The notes beneath the pieces were generated by a model. It was not told the origin of the DNA. It searched no databases and saw only the letters and a program-made list of their open reading frames with translations. From the NCBI GenBank assembly GCA_965659665.1, contig CBFHWU010000002.1, positions 20,230 through 84,229 on the forward strand: 64,000 nucleotides of DNA, read 5' to 3'. Both the position numbers and the translations under genes were made by a program. This stretch comes from CBFHWU01 sp965659665. GTDB taxonomy: Bacteria > Bacteroidota > Bacteroidia > Flavobacteriales > Flavobacteriaceae. This document shows, piece after piece, positions 1 through 9,557 of the stretch; the first letter of the stretch is position 1, and every line of letters begins with the position of its first letter.

Positions 1-304
1 TTGAATAGGAAAAAATCTTATTCTTAATGGATTTGGCTAGACCTCTCCCTCGGTACTTAGGATCAACAATGAGACCTGAATGTGCCACATATTTATGATG
101 CCCCCATACTTCGATATAACAAAAACCCGCAAATAGTTCACCATCTAAGGCAATAATTGCGTTTTTATTTTCCATTTTTTTAGTGATGTATTCAGGTGTT
201 CGACGAGCTATTCCCGTCCCTCGTATTTTGGCAGAGGAAGAGATGGTATCAGATATAATTCTCGCATATCTAACGTGAGAACGATTGGCTATGACAATTT
301 GCAT
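1..304 (-). CDS. GNAT family N-acetyltransferase, 3' part beyond window
   Basis: The reading frame opens at an ATG at 304 and runs off the left edge after 101 codons, so only the N-terminal part is present. The translation begins MQIVIANRSHVRYARI and contains GLIVDPKYRGRGLAKSI, the acetyl-CoA-binding GRG segment of GNAT acetyltransferases. In Flavobacteriaceae a very similar protein is the first gene of the arginine operon (before argG/argC) and is thought to supply N-acetylglutamate; that role is inferred from family knowledge, because the downstream genes lie outside the window. Confidence 0.8.
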   Translation of the reverse strand, partial: MQIVIANRSHVRYARIISDTISSSAKIRGTGIARRTPEYITKKMENKNAIIALDGELFAGFCYIEVWGHHKYVAHSGLIVDPKYRGRGLAKSIKNKIFSYS

Positions 305-497
305 AGACTTTTAAATTAAATTAAAGTAAAATTAAAACGGATTTTTCGAAATCGGACTCACCTTGATCTCCTTACATAATGACACACCCCAAGGGGCGGC
401 GTGTGTTGACAGAAAAAATATATATGACTGCATGTAACATGTCGCAAATATCTATAAAAAAAAATAATTATTTGGTTTTATACCTCAAAGTATTCAC

Positions 498-505
498 TAT
501 TTTTG
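498..505 (+). promoter_or_regulatory. Bacteroidota -7 promoter element upstream of pabB
   Basis: TATTTTTG fits the TAnnTTTG -7 consensus of Bacteroidota sigma factors. A TTG lies at 472-474, giving a long but tolerable spacer of 23. It sits inside the longest open frame of pabB, so it argues for a start codon downstream of about 512. Sequence match only. Confidence 0.3.
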
Positions 506-528
506 TTATATATCAAACACTTATCATA

Positions 529-1833
529 TTGTTAAAGCGCTTTGTGAAAAAATTTCCCCTTACAAATACTGCTCATTTTTCGAGTCAACTATTGTGCTGG
601 GTTAAAAAATTTGAAGTCCATTTGTGGTTAGATTCTAATCAATATCAGCATAAACATAGCACTTATGGAAGCATATTGGCCGCTGACCCTATGAGTGAAA
701 TCTCGTCTCCATCAACAGGTTCATTTGATATTTTAGAAAGGTATATTAAGTTAAAAAAAGATTGGTTGTTTGGGTACTTGAGTTACGATTTAAAAAATGA
801 TCTCGAAAACTTAGATTCCTCTAATGCTGATTCATTGAAGTTGCCTGAGATGTATTTTTTTCAACCCAAAAAAATATGGATTATTGAAAGTAATTGTGCC
901 AGTGCTCATTATACGAATCAAGAAGATATTGAAAATGATTGGTTGGAAATTCAAAACACCCAACCTATTTCAGAGACTTCAACTTCATTAGAGTTGAAAC
1001 CAAAATTCACCAAACAAGAATATTTAGATGCTGCACAGCAATTAATTCAGCATATTCACCGAGGGGATATTTATGAAGTGAATTTTTGTATGGAATGGTT
1101 CGCTGAACAATGTAAAATAGTCCCTTTATCGGTATACCAACAACTTAATAAAATATCTAAAACACCTTTTGCTGCTTATTTCAAAAAACGTGAGCATTAT
1201 CTTATTTGTGCGTCTCCTGAGCGTTTTTTAAAAAAAACAAACACTCGTTTGATTTCTCAACCCATTAAAGGAACAGCAAAGAGAGACCCGGATGATGTCC
1301 TGGACAAATCGTATGCTTTTCAATTGGTCAATAATAATAAAGAAAGAGCTGAAAATATTATGATTACTGATTTGGTTCGAAACGATTTGTCTCGTGTAGC
1401 TAAAAAGAGAACAGTACAAGTTTCAGAACTGTGTCATGTGTATCCGTTTGAGCAGGTACATCAAATGATCACGACTATTGAAGCAGAGCTTGACTCCTCA
1501 TTTGATGGGCTGGATGCCATCAAAGCTTGTTTTCCTATGGGTAGCATGACGGGCGCACCAAAAATTAAAGCGATGAAACTCATAGAAAACTATGAACAAA
1601 GCAAAAGAGGATTGTACAGTGGCTCGGTAGGTTATTTTACGCCTAAAGGAGATTTTGATTTTAATGTGGTAATTAGAAGTATGATTTATAACGCAAAAAA
1701 AGAATATCTTTCCATTCAAGTTGGAAGTGCATTGACAGCTGCTGCAAATCCAATTGATGAATTTCAAGAATGCCAACTAAAAGTAAAAGCTCTGAAAGAA
1801 GTACTCCGCTATCCGGCTCTAACTAAGGCCTAA
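529..1833 (+). CDS. pabB: Aminodeoxychorismate synthase component I (chorismate-binding)
   Basis: Converts chorismate plus ammonia (from a PabA glutaminase) to 4-amino-4-deoxychorismate for folate synthesis. The C-terminal two thirds is a chorismate-binding domain: PIKGTAKR, ENIMITDLVRNDLSR, GSMTGAPKIKAM, SGSVGYFTPKGDFDFNVVIR and a final GSALTAAANPIDEFQEC. PIKGT is the usual PabB form of this motif. The open frame extends to an ATG at 379, but its first 50 codons are low-complexity, unlike the family, and contain a promoter-like TATTTTTG. I therefore prefer the TTG at 529, which gives a protein beginning MLKRFVKKFPLTN; GTG at 544 is the alternative. A 23-bp gap separates it from tilS, so the two are probably co-transcribed. 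Confidence 0.85.
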   Translation: MLKRFVKKFPLTNTAHFSSQLLCWVKKFEVHLWLDSNQYQHKHSTYGSILAADPMSEISSPSTGSFDILERYIKLKKDWLFGYLSYDLKNDLENLDSSNADSLKLPEMYFFQPKKIWIIESNCASAHYTNQEDIENDWLEIQNTQPISETSTSLELKPKFTKQEYLDAAQQLIQHIHRGDIYEVNFCMEWFAEQCKIVPLSVYQQLNKISKTPFAAYFKKREHYLICASPERFLKKTNTRLISQPIKGTAKRDPDDVLDKSYAFQLVNNNKERAENIMITDLVRNDLSRVAKKRTVQVSELCHVYPFEQVHQMITTIEAELDSSFDGLDAIKACFPMGSMTGAPKIKAMKLIENYEQSKRGLYSGSVGYFTPKGDFDFNVVIRSMIYNAKKEYLSIQVGSALTAAANPIDEFQECQLKVKALKEVLRYPALTKA

Positions 1834-1856
1834 AAAATTAGTTTTAAATTTAGAAA

Positions 1857-3134
1857 ATGCTACAAGAGTTTAAGCAAATCATTGACACTAAATTTCATTT
1901 TTTGAATAAGGCCCATGTTTTGGTAGCTGTCAGTGGCGGACTCGACAGTATGGTATTGTTGCACTTAATGAAATCGTTACAACTAAATATAATTGCTGCC
2001 CATTGCAATTTTGGCTTAAGAGGCCACGAAAGTGATGAAGATGCACATTTTGTAAGATCCTATTGCGAGATGCATCGAATTCGTTGTTTTGTGAAGCAGT
2101 TCGATACGAAACACCCTAAAAATTCAATTCAAGTAGCTGCTCGAAATATTCGTTATCATTGGTTTGACAAATTGTGTGACTCTCTTCAATTAGATTATAT
2201 TGCAACTGCGCACCATAGTGACGATCATCTAGAAACGTTTTTGATTAATTTCACCCGAGGTTCTGGCTTGGGGGGGTTAAAAGGAATTCCGCTTCAAAAT
2301 AGAAATATCGTTCGCCCCCTTTTATCATTTTCGAAAGCACAACTTCTTAATTTTGCCCAAACCCATAAGTTGGTTTGGCGTGAGGATTCGTCAAATGCCA
2401 CTGATGATTATTTACGCAATTCGATTCGTCATCATGTCGTTCCTGCTTTAAAAGCTGTTGATCAAAAATCATTTAACCAATCTTTACTATCCATCTCGTA
2501 TTTAAATGATGCCCATCAAGCCCTCGAGAAACACATAAATGAGGTTAAAAGTACTGTTTTTAAACCCATTAAAAATGGACATAAAATCTCGTTAAAAAAA
2601 CTTCGTAAATTATTTCCTTTGCGTTTCTGGGTTCATCAATTTTTTAACCCTTATGGATTTCATTATAAAGAAGTGATCAAGCTAACCAATAGTGAAAAGG
2701 GAAAACACATATTTTCTGGTACCCACCGATTAGAACAAACACAATATGGATTATTCTTGACCTTAAAAACGACATTTGATCATACCGAACAATACGAAGT
2801 TTTTGAAGATGGAATAAAAGAACCTATTATTCTTGCTGTAGAATTAAATCCTCAAGAGGTAGATTTAAATGCTCATGTAGCCTTGTTGAATCCAAAAATG
2901 ATTAAATTTCCACTCGTTTTGCGCCGTCACCAAAAGGGCGATCGATTTTTCCCTGTAGGGATGAAAGGATCAAAAAAAATTTCGAAGTATTTTAAAGATG
3001 AAAAAATGACTTCTGATGAAAAAATGGCACAATGGTTGCTCACTTGTGGGAATCAAGTGGTTTGGGTAGTGGGCAAACGAGTAGATAAAAGATATGCCTC
3101 GACAGTAACACCAATTAAAATTTCAATAAAATGA
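1857..3134 (+). CDS. tilS: tRNA(Ile)-lysidine synthetase
   Basis: Modifies C34 of the CAU-anticodon tRNA-Ile to lysidine, changing both codon reading and aminoacylation. The ATP pyrophosphatase loop SGGLDS is at residues 26-31, followed by AHCNFGLRG and TAHHSDDHLETFLIN, the usual TilS tRNA/ATP-site motifs. The C-terminal region LRRHQKGDRFFPVGMKGSKK is the TilS C-terminal domain. At 425 aa the length is normal. The stop overlaps the dsbD start by four bases (ATGA), so the genes are translationally coupled. The gene is essential in most bacteria that rely on this tRNA. Confidence 0.95.
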   Translation: MLQEFKQIIDTKFHFLNKAHVLVAVSGGLDSMVLLHLMKSLQLNIIAAHCNFGLRGHESDEDAHFVRSYCEMHRIRCFVKQFDTKHPKNSIQVAARNIRYHWFDKLCDSLQLDYIATAHHSDDHLETFLINFTRGSGLGGLKGIPLQNRNIVRPLLSFSKAQLLNFAQTHKLVWREDSSNATDDYLRNSIRHHVVPALKAVDQKSFNQSLLSISYLNDAHQALEKHINEVKSTVFKPIKNGHKISLKKLRKLFPLRFWVHQFFNPYGFHYKEVIKLTNSEKGKHIFSGTHRLEQTQYGLFLTLKTTFDHTEQYEVFEDGIKEPIILAVELNPQEVDLNAHVALLNPKMIKFPLVLRRHQKGDRFFPVGMKGSKKISKYFKDEKMTSDEKMAQWLLTCGNQVVWVVGKRVDKRYASTVTPIKISIK

Positions 3135-5113
3135 AACACCTACTTTATTTATTATTTCTTGTTTTTTCGTGGAACTCTTTGTCTCAAGAGGCAATAAGTT
3201 GGCAGACACAAGCACGAAAAACAGATTCGCTATCCTATGACATTGTGTTAAAAGCAACCATTGAACCTCATTGGCATTTGTATGGCATAAATATGCCTGA
3301 ATTTGGGCCTTTGCCTACGCAATTTGAATTTGAAAATGTTGAACTTGTTAATGATGTGCAGCACTCTGAAATCATTAATGCATATGACCCCATTTTTGAA
3401 ATGGAGTTGAATTATTTTGATGACTATGCCGAGTTTTATCAATCCATTAAACTCAAAAACCCTGACGATACTTTTGTAAATATTAAGGTAACTTATCAAG
3501 CATGTGATGATAAAGTATGCATTTTTAGAGAAGAAACTCTAAAAGTAAGCTTGTCAGGTTCCTATGATCAACAACCTAAAGAAGATTTAACATCATTTGA
3601 TGACAAAACAACATATTCGCTTAAATTAGCCCTTAAAAACACTGAACTTCTCACAGCGACTAGTGAGTCTGATCCTACAGCTGATGGATATTGGACCGTT
3701 TTTCTTTTAGGTTTTTTAGGGGGGCTTATCGCAATTCTTACGCCATGTGTTTTTCCGATGATCCCGCTTACTGTATCCTTTTTTACCAAACAGTCAAGCG
3801 ATCGAAAACAGGGATTGTCTCATGCGGTTTTATATGGGTTTTTTATTGTTTTAATTTATTTATTGCTCAGTATTCCATTTCACTTTTTGGATTCGGTCAA
3901 TCCTGAGCTTTTGAATACCATTTCTACCAATATGTGGTTGAATGTATTTTTCTTTTTGATATTCATGTTTTTTGCTTTTTCATTTTTTGGATATTATGAA
4001 CTTACACTTCCCGCTTCTTGGGCCAATAAAATCGACTTTGCATCAAATAAATCTGGAGGAATTATTGGTATTTTTTTAATGGCACTTACCTTGGCTATTG
4101 TTTCTTTTTCGTGTACAGGCCCTATTCTAGGATCTTTGTTGGTTGGTTCATTAAGTGCAGAAGGGGGTGCTGTGCAATTGAGTATGGGAATGACAGGTTT
4201 TGGATTGGCATTAGCCTTACCTTTTGCCTTTTTTGCTTGGTTTCCTAATGCGTTAACGTTAATCCCTAAATCAGGCCAATGGATGAATACCATTAAAGTG
4301 GTTTTAGGTTTTTTAGAGCTCGCATTGGCGCTTAAGTTTTTGTCTAATGCCGACTTGGTGAGTCACTGGGGAATCCTTAAAAGAGAAATATTACTGGGAT
4401 TATGGGCGATGATTTTTTTGGCGCTTGCCTTGTATCTGTTCGGGGTATATCGTTTTCCTCACGAAACCAAAGAAAAAATTTCGAAAGGACGGTATGGATT
4501 TGCATTTCTAAGCTTTGCTTTTACGGTCTATCTACTCTCGGGGGTGCTTCCTTATCAAAACACTAATTTAAGTTTGCTGGCTGGTTTTCCTCCCCCTACA
4601 TTTTACAGTATTTATGCTCAAAACTCGGATTGTCCTCTAGGCTTGGATTGTTACAAAGATTTTGAGGATGGACGAATAGTTGCTGCTTTGCAGAACAAAC
4701 CGATCCTATTGGATTTTACAGGGTGGGCGTGTGTCAATTGTCGAAAAGTAGAAGAAAATGTATGGAGTGATCCTGAAATTTTTAAACTGATCAACGAAAA
4801 TTTTGTTTTGATTTCCCTTTATGTTGATGATCGTAAAGCTTTGCCTGATAATGAGATATTTGATATTACATATGCTTCAGGAAGAGTTCGAACCATTGAA
4901 ACAGTGGGTCAAAAATGGGCTGCATTTCAAGCCATTAATTTTCAATCCGTTGCACAACCACATTACATTTTGATGATGCCTGATGGCACTATATTAGCAC
5001 CTGCTCAGCAATACACTGATATTGTTACATACAAATTATGGTTAAAACAAGGATTAAAAAATGTGCCTATTCAATCCTCAGAGCTCAGCTGGGAATACGA
5101 GCCAGAGAAGTAG
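3131..5113 (+). CDS. dsbD: DsbD-like thiol:disulfide interchange protein
   Basis: Moves reducing equivalents from cytoplasmic thioredoxin across the inner membrane to periplasmic thiols, for example for cytochrome c maturation. A signal peptide (residues 1-19) precedes a DsbD-alpha-type domain with CDDKVC at 125-130. A CcdA-like bundle of about eight helices (from about 190) holds LTPCVFPM and FSCTGPILGS, the two membrane cysteines. The C-terminal thioredoxin domain has WACVNC at 532-537. All three cysteine modules are present in 660 aa, so it should be functional. It overlaps tilS by 4 bp, and its last 43 bases overlap the opposing flavin reductase gene. Confidence 0.92.
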   Translation: MKHLLYLLFLVFSWNSLSQEAISWQTQARKTDSLSYDIVLKATIEPHWHLYGINMPEFGPLPTQFEFENVELVNDVQHSEIINAYDPIFEMELNYFDDYAEFYQSIKLKNPDDTFVNIKVTYQACDDKVCIFREETLKVSLSGSYDQQPKEDLTSFDDKTTYSLKLALKNTELLTATSESDPTADGYWTVFLLGFLGGLIAILTPCVFPMIPLTVSFFTKQSSDRKQGLSHAVLYGFFIVLIYLLLSIPFHFLDSVNPELLNTISTNMWLNVFFFLIFMFFAFSFFGYYELTLPASWANKIDFASNKSGGIIGIFLMALTLAIVSFSCTGPILGSLLVGSLSAEGGAVQLSMGMTGFGLALALPFAFFAWFPNALTLIPKSGQWMNTIKVVLGFLELALALKFLSNADLVSHWGILKREILLGLWAMIFLALALYLFGVYRFPHETKEKISKGRYGFAFLSFAFTVYLLSGVLPYQNTNLSLLAGFPPPTFYSIYAQNSDCPLGLDCYKDFEDGRIVAALQNKPILLDFTGWACVNCRKVEENVWSDPEIFKLINENFVLISLYVDDRKALPDNEIFDITYASGRVRTIETVGQKWAAFQAINFQSVAQPHYILMMPDGTILAPAQQYTDIVTYKLWLKQGLKNVPIQSSELSWEYEPEK

Positions 5114-5550
5114 AGTAAGGGTAGTCCTCCGTTGATGGTTCCCGAATGTACTTGTCCGATATATATCCAATGATCGCCACCTTCGTGACGCTCCGTTATA
5201 TCTCCTTCAAGATAGGCGACCGAATCCTCAAATATTGGAGCTTTGGTATCGGGTAGAAGTTTAATGTTTTCAAAACGTTCATCAGCTCCTAGTTTGCTAC
5301 TTGCAAAACGATTAGAGATGTCTTTTTGATGTTCAGTTAAAATATTTATTCCAAAAATAGCAGAAGACTGAAACGCAATATTGGAATGCGCCTCTTTTGC
5401 TAAACAGAATAAGATTAAAGGAGGATCTAACGAAACAGAAGTAAAAGAGTTGGCGGTAAATCCAATATTTTGAGTGCCATTTATGGTCGTAATTACAGTT
5501 ATCCCTGTCGTAAATTGTCCACAAACAGAACGGAAAGTATTTTTATTCAT
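5071..5550 (-). CDS. Flavin reductase family protein (FMN-binding split barrel)
   Basis: The 159-aa protein begins MNKNTFRSVCGQFTTGITVI and contains GFTANSFTSVSLDPPLILF, the typical flavin-reductase/RutF-HpaC start and FMN-binding region, plus EGGDHWIYIGQV near the C-terminus. Such proteins reduce FMN or FAD with NAD(P)H, often to supply a monooxygenase; no partner monooxygenase is adjacent. The start at 5550 fits family N-termini. The 3' end overlaps dsbD by 43 bp in antisense, so transcripts from the two genes are complementary at their ends. Confidence 0.85.
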   Translation of the reverse strand: MNKNTFRSVCGQFTTGITVITTINGTQNIGFTANSFTSVSLDPPLILFCLAKEAHSNIAFQSSAIFGINILTEHQKDISNRFASSKLGADERFENIKLLPDTKAPIFEDSVAYLEGDITERHEGGDHWIYIGQVHSGTINGGLPLLYFSGSYSQLSSED

Positions 5551-5629
5551 TACTGCAAATAAAGTTAATCTTTTATTAGAAATAAACTACTTCGATTTTT
5601 TTTTATAAATTTAGTTCAAACCTACGCAT

Positions 5630-7150
5630 ATGCTCACACAAATTTATGGAAGTGCCGTTTATGGAATTGACGCTCTTCGGATCACCATTGAAGTCAACAT
5701 TGATAAAGGTATTGGCTACCATTTGGTGGGTCTTCCGGATAATGCAGTTAAAGAAAGTAACTATCGAATTGCAGCTGCTTTGCAACACTCAGGGTATAAA
5801 TTACCTGGCAAAAAAATTACCATTAATATGGCTCCTGCTGATATCAGAAAAGAGGGGGCAGCTTACGATTTGCCTATTGCGCTCGGAATATTATTGGCTT
5901 CAGGTCAAATAAATTCAGAAGGTATCGAAAACGTTATGATGATGGGAGAACTTTCATTAGATGGTTCAATACGTTCAATCAAAGGAGCTTTGTCAATGGC
6001 TTTGCAAGCCAAAAAAGAGGGCATTCAACACTTATTGATTCCCTCAAAAAATGCTAAGGAAGCTGCTATTGTGGACGGAATTTCGGTTTATGGGGTTTCA
6101 AACATTAAAGAGGTGATTGATTTTTTAAAAGATCCGAATGCGGCTACATCTACTACTGCTGAGTTAGAACAGCATGTGAATTCCGCACACCCTAAGCTCG
6201 ATTTTTCGGATGTAAAAGGGCAAGACTCAATCAAACGCTGCATGGAAATCGCAGCAGCAGGAGGTCATAATATCATTTTAATTGGTCCTCCTGGATCTGG
6301 AAAAACCATGTTAGCCAAACGATTACCAAGTATTTTACCACCCATGACCCTTGATGAGTCTCTTGAGACAACAAAAATTCATTCGGTAGTGGGTCGAATT
6401 AAAGATGGTGTTATTATGGAAAGACCTTTTAGGGCTCCACACCACACGATTTCTGATGTAGCATTGGTAGGGGGAGGGAGTTATCCTCAACCTGGTGAGA
6501 TATCTTTGGCCCATAACGGGGTATTATTTTTGGATGAACTCCCTGAATTTAAGCGAGGTGTTTTGGAAGTGATGCGCCAACCTCTTGAAGATAGGGAGAT
6601 TACCATTTCACGAGCTAAATTTTCGATTACTTATCCTGCCTCCTTTATGTTGGTGGCAAGTATGAATCCCAGTCCAGGCGGATATTTCCATGACGAATCT
6701 CATTACGGCTCCAAAAACGAGACACAACGTTATTTAAGTAAAATTTCAGGACCTTTATTGGATCGTATTGATATGCATGTAGAGGTTACGCCTGTACCAT
6801 TTGAAAGGTTGACTCAAAAAACAAAATCTACTTCAAGCACAACGATGCGAGACCGAGTGTTAAACGCTCGAAAAATTCAGTTGATACGTTTTGAACAGGA
6901 CAAAAATATTTTTTATAACGCACAAATGTATGGCAAAATGTTACAACGATATTGTGTCCTAAATTCAACGACCATGGACATGCTAAAAGAAGCCATGAAT
7001 AGATTATCGCTATCTGCCCGCGCCTTTGATCGTATTTTGAAGGTCGCCCGAACGATAGCCGATTTAGGAACCTGTACCCATGTCGAAGATCAACATATAT
7101 CCGAAGCTATACAATATCGAAACCTTGACCGTGAAGGTTGGTTGGGCTAA
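5630..7150 (+). CDS. comM: YifB/ComM family Mg-chelatase-like AAA ATPase
   Basis: A 506-aa protein with an N-terminal Lon-protease-like S5 fold (MLTQIYGSAVYGIDA start), a Walker A GPPGSGKTMLAKRLP near residue 220, a Walker B-type NGVLFLDELPEF and a C-terminal Mg-chelatase helical domain. In Vibrio and Haemophilus, ComM is a hexameric helicase that promotes branch migration during natural transformation; in Bacteroidota it is widespread and usually annotated YifB. The length and all motifs are complete. It is transcribed away from the flavin reductase gene, with a 79-bp intergenic region that probably holds both promoters. Confidence 0.92.
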   Translation: MLTQIYGSAVYGIDALRITIEVNIDKGIGYHLVGLPDNAVKESNYRIAAALQHSGYKLPGKKITINMAPADIRKEGAAYDLPIALGILLASGQINSEGIENVMMMGELSLDGSIRSIKGALSMALQAKKEGIQHLLIPSKNAKEAAIVDGISVYGVSNIKEVIDFLKDPNAATSTTAELEQHVNSAHPKLDFSDVKGQDSIKRCMEIAAAGGHNIILIGPPGSGKTMLAKRLPSILPPMTLDESLETTKIHSVVGRIKDGVIMERPFRAPHHTISDVALVGGGSYPQPGEISLAHNGVLFLDELPEFKRGVLEVMRQPLEDREITISRAKFSITYPASFMLVASMNPSPGGYFHDESHYGSKNETQRYLSKISGPLLDRIDMHVEVTPVPFERLTQKTKSTSSTTMRDRVLNARKIQLIRFEQDKNIFYNAQMYGKMLQRYCVLNSTTMDMLKEAMNRLSLSARAFDRILKVARTIADLGTCTHVEDQHISEAIQYRNLDREGWLG

Positions 7151-7231
7151 GGACCCACCCCTAAGTTTTTTCTTTCAATACAAAACCTAAAAAAACAATA
7201 CAATAAAACTCACCACAACAAATAAAATGGG

Positions 7232-7957
7232 TCATATTTTTTTATAAACATCATTAAATGGAATTCGGAATCGTTTCCCATAAATTCCTTTTGAATTTCG
7301 AATACCACATCCAATCACCATATTGATTTCGGGACCACGTCTCAATCCTAAAGCTCTTTTGACAAGCAAACTATCATGCCCTTCCATGGGGCAAGTATCA
7401 TATCCTACAGCAGCCATACTGATCATAAAATTTTGGGCTGCCAGTCCAGCACTTTTTTGAGCAACCACTCTTAGGTCACTTGCACGTGTTTGTCGGTATA
7501 CGGGTCGAAATAATCCGACAATTTGCATTAATACATATTTCAAAAGTCCAGTAATTCCCAAAAAATCAGCATATAAGGTTGGAATTCCCTTCTCATAATA
7601 CATTTTGATGGTTTTTAAACGTCGTGGGGTAGCTCCTTCGAAAGTGTCAAAGTTGTAGTCAATAAATCTAATATTTGCTCTTGCTCGTTTACGCCATAAA
7701 TCTTTTCGACTCACTACCACGACCAATTGTTGTGCAGTCTTGGCAGCTTTTTGATTAAAACAAGCTGTAGCAATTTGTTTTTTAACATCTTGATCAGTGA
7801 TATGATAAAACTCCCAAAGTTGTAGATTGCTGCTTGTGGGGGCCAATGCTGCATTTTCAATACATTTTTTTACTTTTTCATCATCAAGAGGGGTGGTCTC
7901 AAAAAAACGTACTGAACGTCGGTATTGTATGGCTTCTGTAACTTTTTTTTCAATCAT
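7232..7957 (-). CDS. Nitroreductase family protein
   Basis: The 241-aa protein starts MIEKKVTEAIQYRRSVRFFE, the FMN-phosphate-binding RRSVR motif of nitroreductases, followed by APTSSNLQLWEFY and AAQNFMISMAAVGYDTCPMEG. It is expected to be an FMN-dependent NAD(P)H oxidoreductase with an unknown organic acceptor. It overlaps the upstream aldehyde dehydrogenase gene by 4 bp, so the pair is one operon, perhaps for detoxifying aldehydes and nitro or quinone compounds (inference). Confidence 0.88.
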   Translation of the reverse strand: MIEKKVTEAIQYRRSVRFFETTPLDDEKVKKCIENAALAPTSSNLQLWEFYHITDQDVKKQIATACFNQKAAKTAQQLVVVVSRKDLWRKRARANIRFIDYNFDTFEGATPRRLKTIKMYYEKGIPTLYADFLGITGLLKYVLMQIVGLFRPVYRQTRASDLRVVAQKSAGLAAQNFMISMAAVGYDTCPMEGHDSLLVKRALGLRRGPEINMVIGCGIRNSKGIYGKRFRIPFNDVYKKI

Positions 7958-9324
7958 TGTAGATATTTAAGAAAAAACTTGACTAAAGGTAATGACTTTT
8001 TATAGGGAGCATAACGTGCTTTAAAATCAAACCTTGTACTTCTGTGGATGTAGGGTTTTTGATGGCTAAATGTATGAAAACTTGTTTTGCCGTGATAGGC
8101 ACCCAGTCCACTGTGGCCAATACCTCCAAAAGGGAGATTTCGATTAGTAAATTGAATTACCGTATCGTTAATCACTCCCCCTCCAAATGAAAAAGTGTTC
8201 ATTAATTTTTTTGCCCATCCCTTGCGCTCACTAAAAACATAAAACGAGAGAGATTTTTCATACTGTGTAATCACTTCTTTAATCTCATTTTCGTCTTGGT
8301 AAGGGATGATGGGAAGAAGGGGACCAAAAATTTCTTCTTTCATCACTAAAGATGATAAATCAGTGACTCTCAATAAGGTGGGTTGAATGTATTTGGTGTG
8401 CTCATTTGTCTTACCACCATAAGCGATCTCTTGATTGTACAATAAAGATGTTAATCGATCAAAGTGATGAGCGTTCACTATTCGTCCGTACTCTTCTGAT
8501 TGTTCTGGATTTTCAGAGTAAGATCGTTCGATTTCTTTTTGTAAAGCAAACGTTAAATATTCAACAATAGACTGATGAGCCAAGATATAGTCAGGTGCAA
8601 TACACGTTTGTCCACAATTTAAAAACTTTCCAAAAACGATACGTCTTGCGGTTACTTTTATATTTGCTGTTTGGTCAACGATGCAAGGATTTTTTCCTCC
8701 TAATTCAAGCGTCACAGGAGTAAGATGATTTGCAGCGGCTTGCGCCACTTTTTTGGCCACAGAGAGTCCTCCCGTAAAAAAAATATAATCCCAACGGAAT
8801 GTCAACAGTTTTTGAGCTATTTCTGGACCTCCTTGAATCACCTTAACCCACTCAGGTGGAAAAACAATATCTACAATTTTCTGTAGGATTTCAGCAGTAT
8901 GAGGAGCATTTTCTGAAGGTTTTAGTACAACAGCATTTCCTGCTGCTATTGCTCCTACTAATGGGGTTAAAGCTAATTGAAAAGGGTAATTCCATGGTGC
9001 AATGTGCAAGGTTAACCCATATGGCTCATGAATGATATAATCCTTAGATGGAAAATTTATAAAAGAAGGTTGGACTTTTGTTGGAGCGCTCAAATGATTA
9101 ATATTTTGAACAAAAAAATCAATTTCACTGATAATTTGTGAAGTTTCACTAAGAAAAACTTCTTCTTTAGATTTGCCTAGGTCATCAAACAATGCCTTTT
9201 CGATTTCTTTTTCTTTTTTAAGTATAGTTTCGCGAAGTGATTTTAAAAGTTGTTTTCGTTTTGAAACTTTAAAAGTATACCCATTATTAAAAAAAAGTCT
9301 TTGTCTTTCAATTAATTTCTCCAT
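7954..9324 (-). CDS. Aldehyde dehydrogenase family protein (ALDH3-like)
   Basis: Oxidises aldehydes with NAD(P)+. Key features are LHIAPWNYPFQLALTPLV, FTGGLSVAKKV, the Glu-containing LELGGKNPCIVD and the Cys motif FLNCGQTCIAPDY. The C-terminal NRNLPFGGIGHSGLGAYHGK is typical of the short, about 455-aa ALDH3/fatty-aldehyde group. The open frame extends 14 codons further up to 9366, but that stretch is hydrophobic low-complexity; the MEKLIERQRLFF start at 9324 (or the adjacent ATG at 9327) matches the family. Co-transcribed with the nitroreductase. Confidence 0.88.
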   Translation of the reverse strand: MEKLIERQRLFFNNGYTFKVSKRKQLLKSLRETILKKEKEIEKALFDDLGKSKEEVFLSETSQIISEIDFFVQNINHLSAPTKVQPSFINFPSKDYIIHEPYGLTLHIAPWNYPFQLALTPLVGAIAAGNAVVLKPSENAPHTAEILQKIVDIVFPPEWVKVIQGGPEIAQKLLTFRWDYIFFTGGLSVAKKVAQAAANHLTPVTLELGGKNPCIVDQTANIKVTARRIVFGKFLNCGQTCIAPDYILAHQSIVEYLTFALQKEIERSYSENPEQSEEYGRIVNAHHFDRLTSLLYNQEIAYGGKTNEHTKYIQPTLLRVTDLSSLVMKEEIFGPLLPIIPYQDENEIKEVITQYEKSLSFYVFSERKGWAKKLMNTFSFGGGVINDTVIQFTNRNLPFGGIGHSGLGAYHGKTSFHTFSHQKPYIHRSTRFDFKARYAPYKKSLPLVKFFLKYLQ

Positions 9325-9557
9325 CATCACTAACAATATAACAAATTTCCAAAAAATAAACAACAAACTATCGGACCAACTTTGTAAGTTTGTTTTTTTA
9401 TTTTTCTAACTTATTGAATGAAATGAACATCTATAATTAAAATGATTTAAGTTGTTTATTATCATTTAGTTATAATTTTTTTTAATGTGTTGAACATAAT
9501 TTTACATTTTATAAGTGGACCTTCTTGTCAATCACACTGCTATTTTTGTTATGTATT

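Noticed and set aside
9415..9557. Possible branched-chain leader peptide or attenuator before ilvD (in-frame LLFLLCI, or an overlapping frame starting near 9492).
   Set aside because: No terminator/antiterminator hairpin pair or run of Ile/Val/Leu codons in a separate short ORF could be seen; the leucine-rich stretch is in frame with ilvD and AT-biased by chance.
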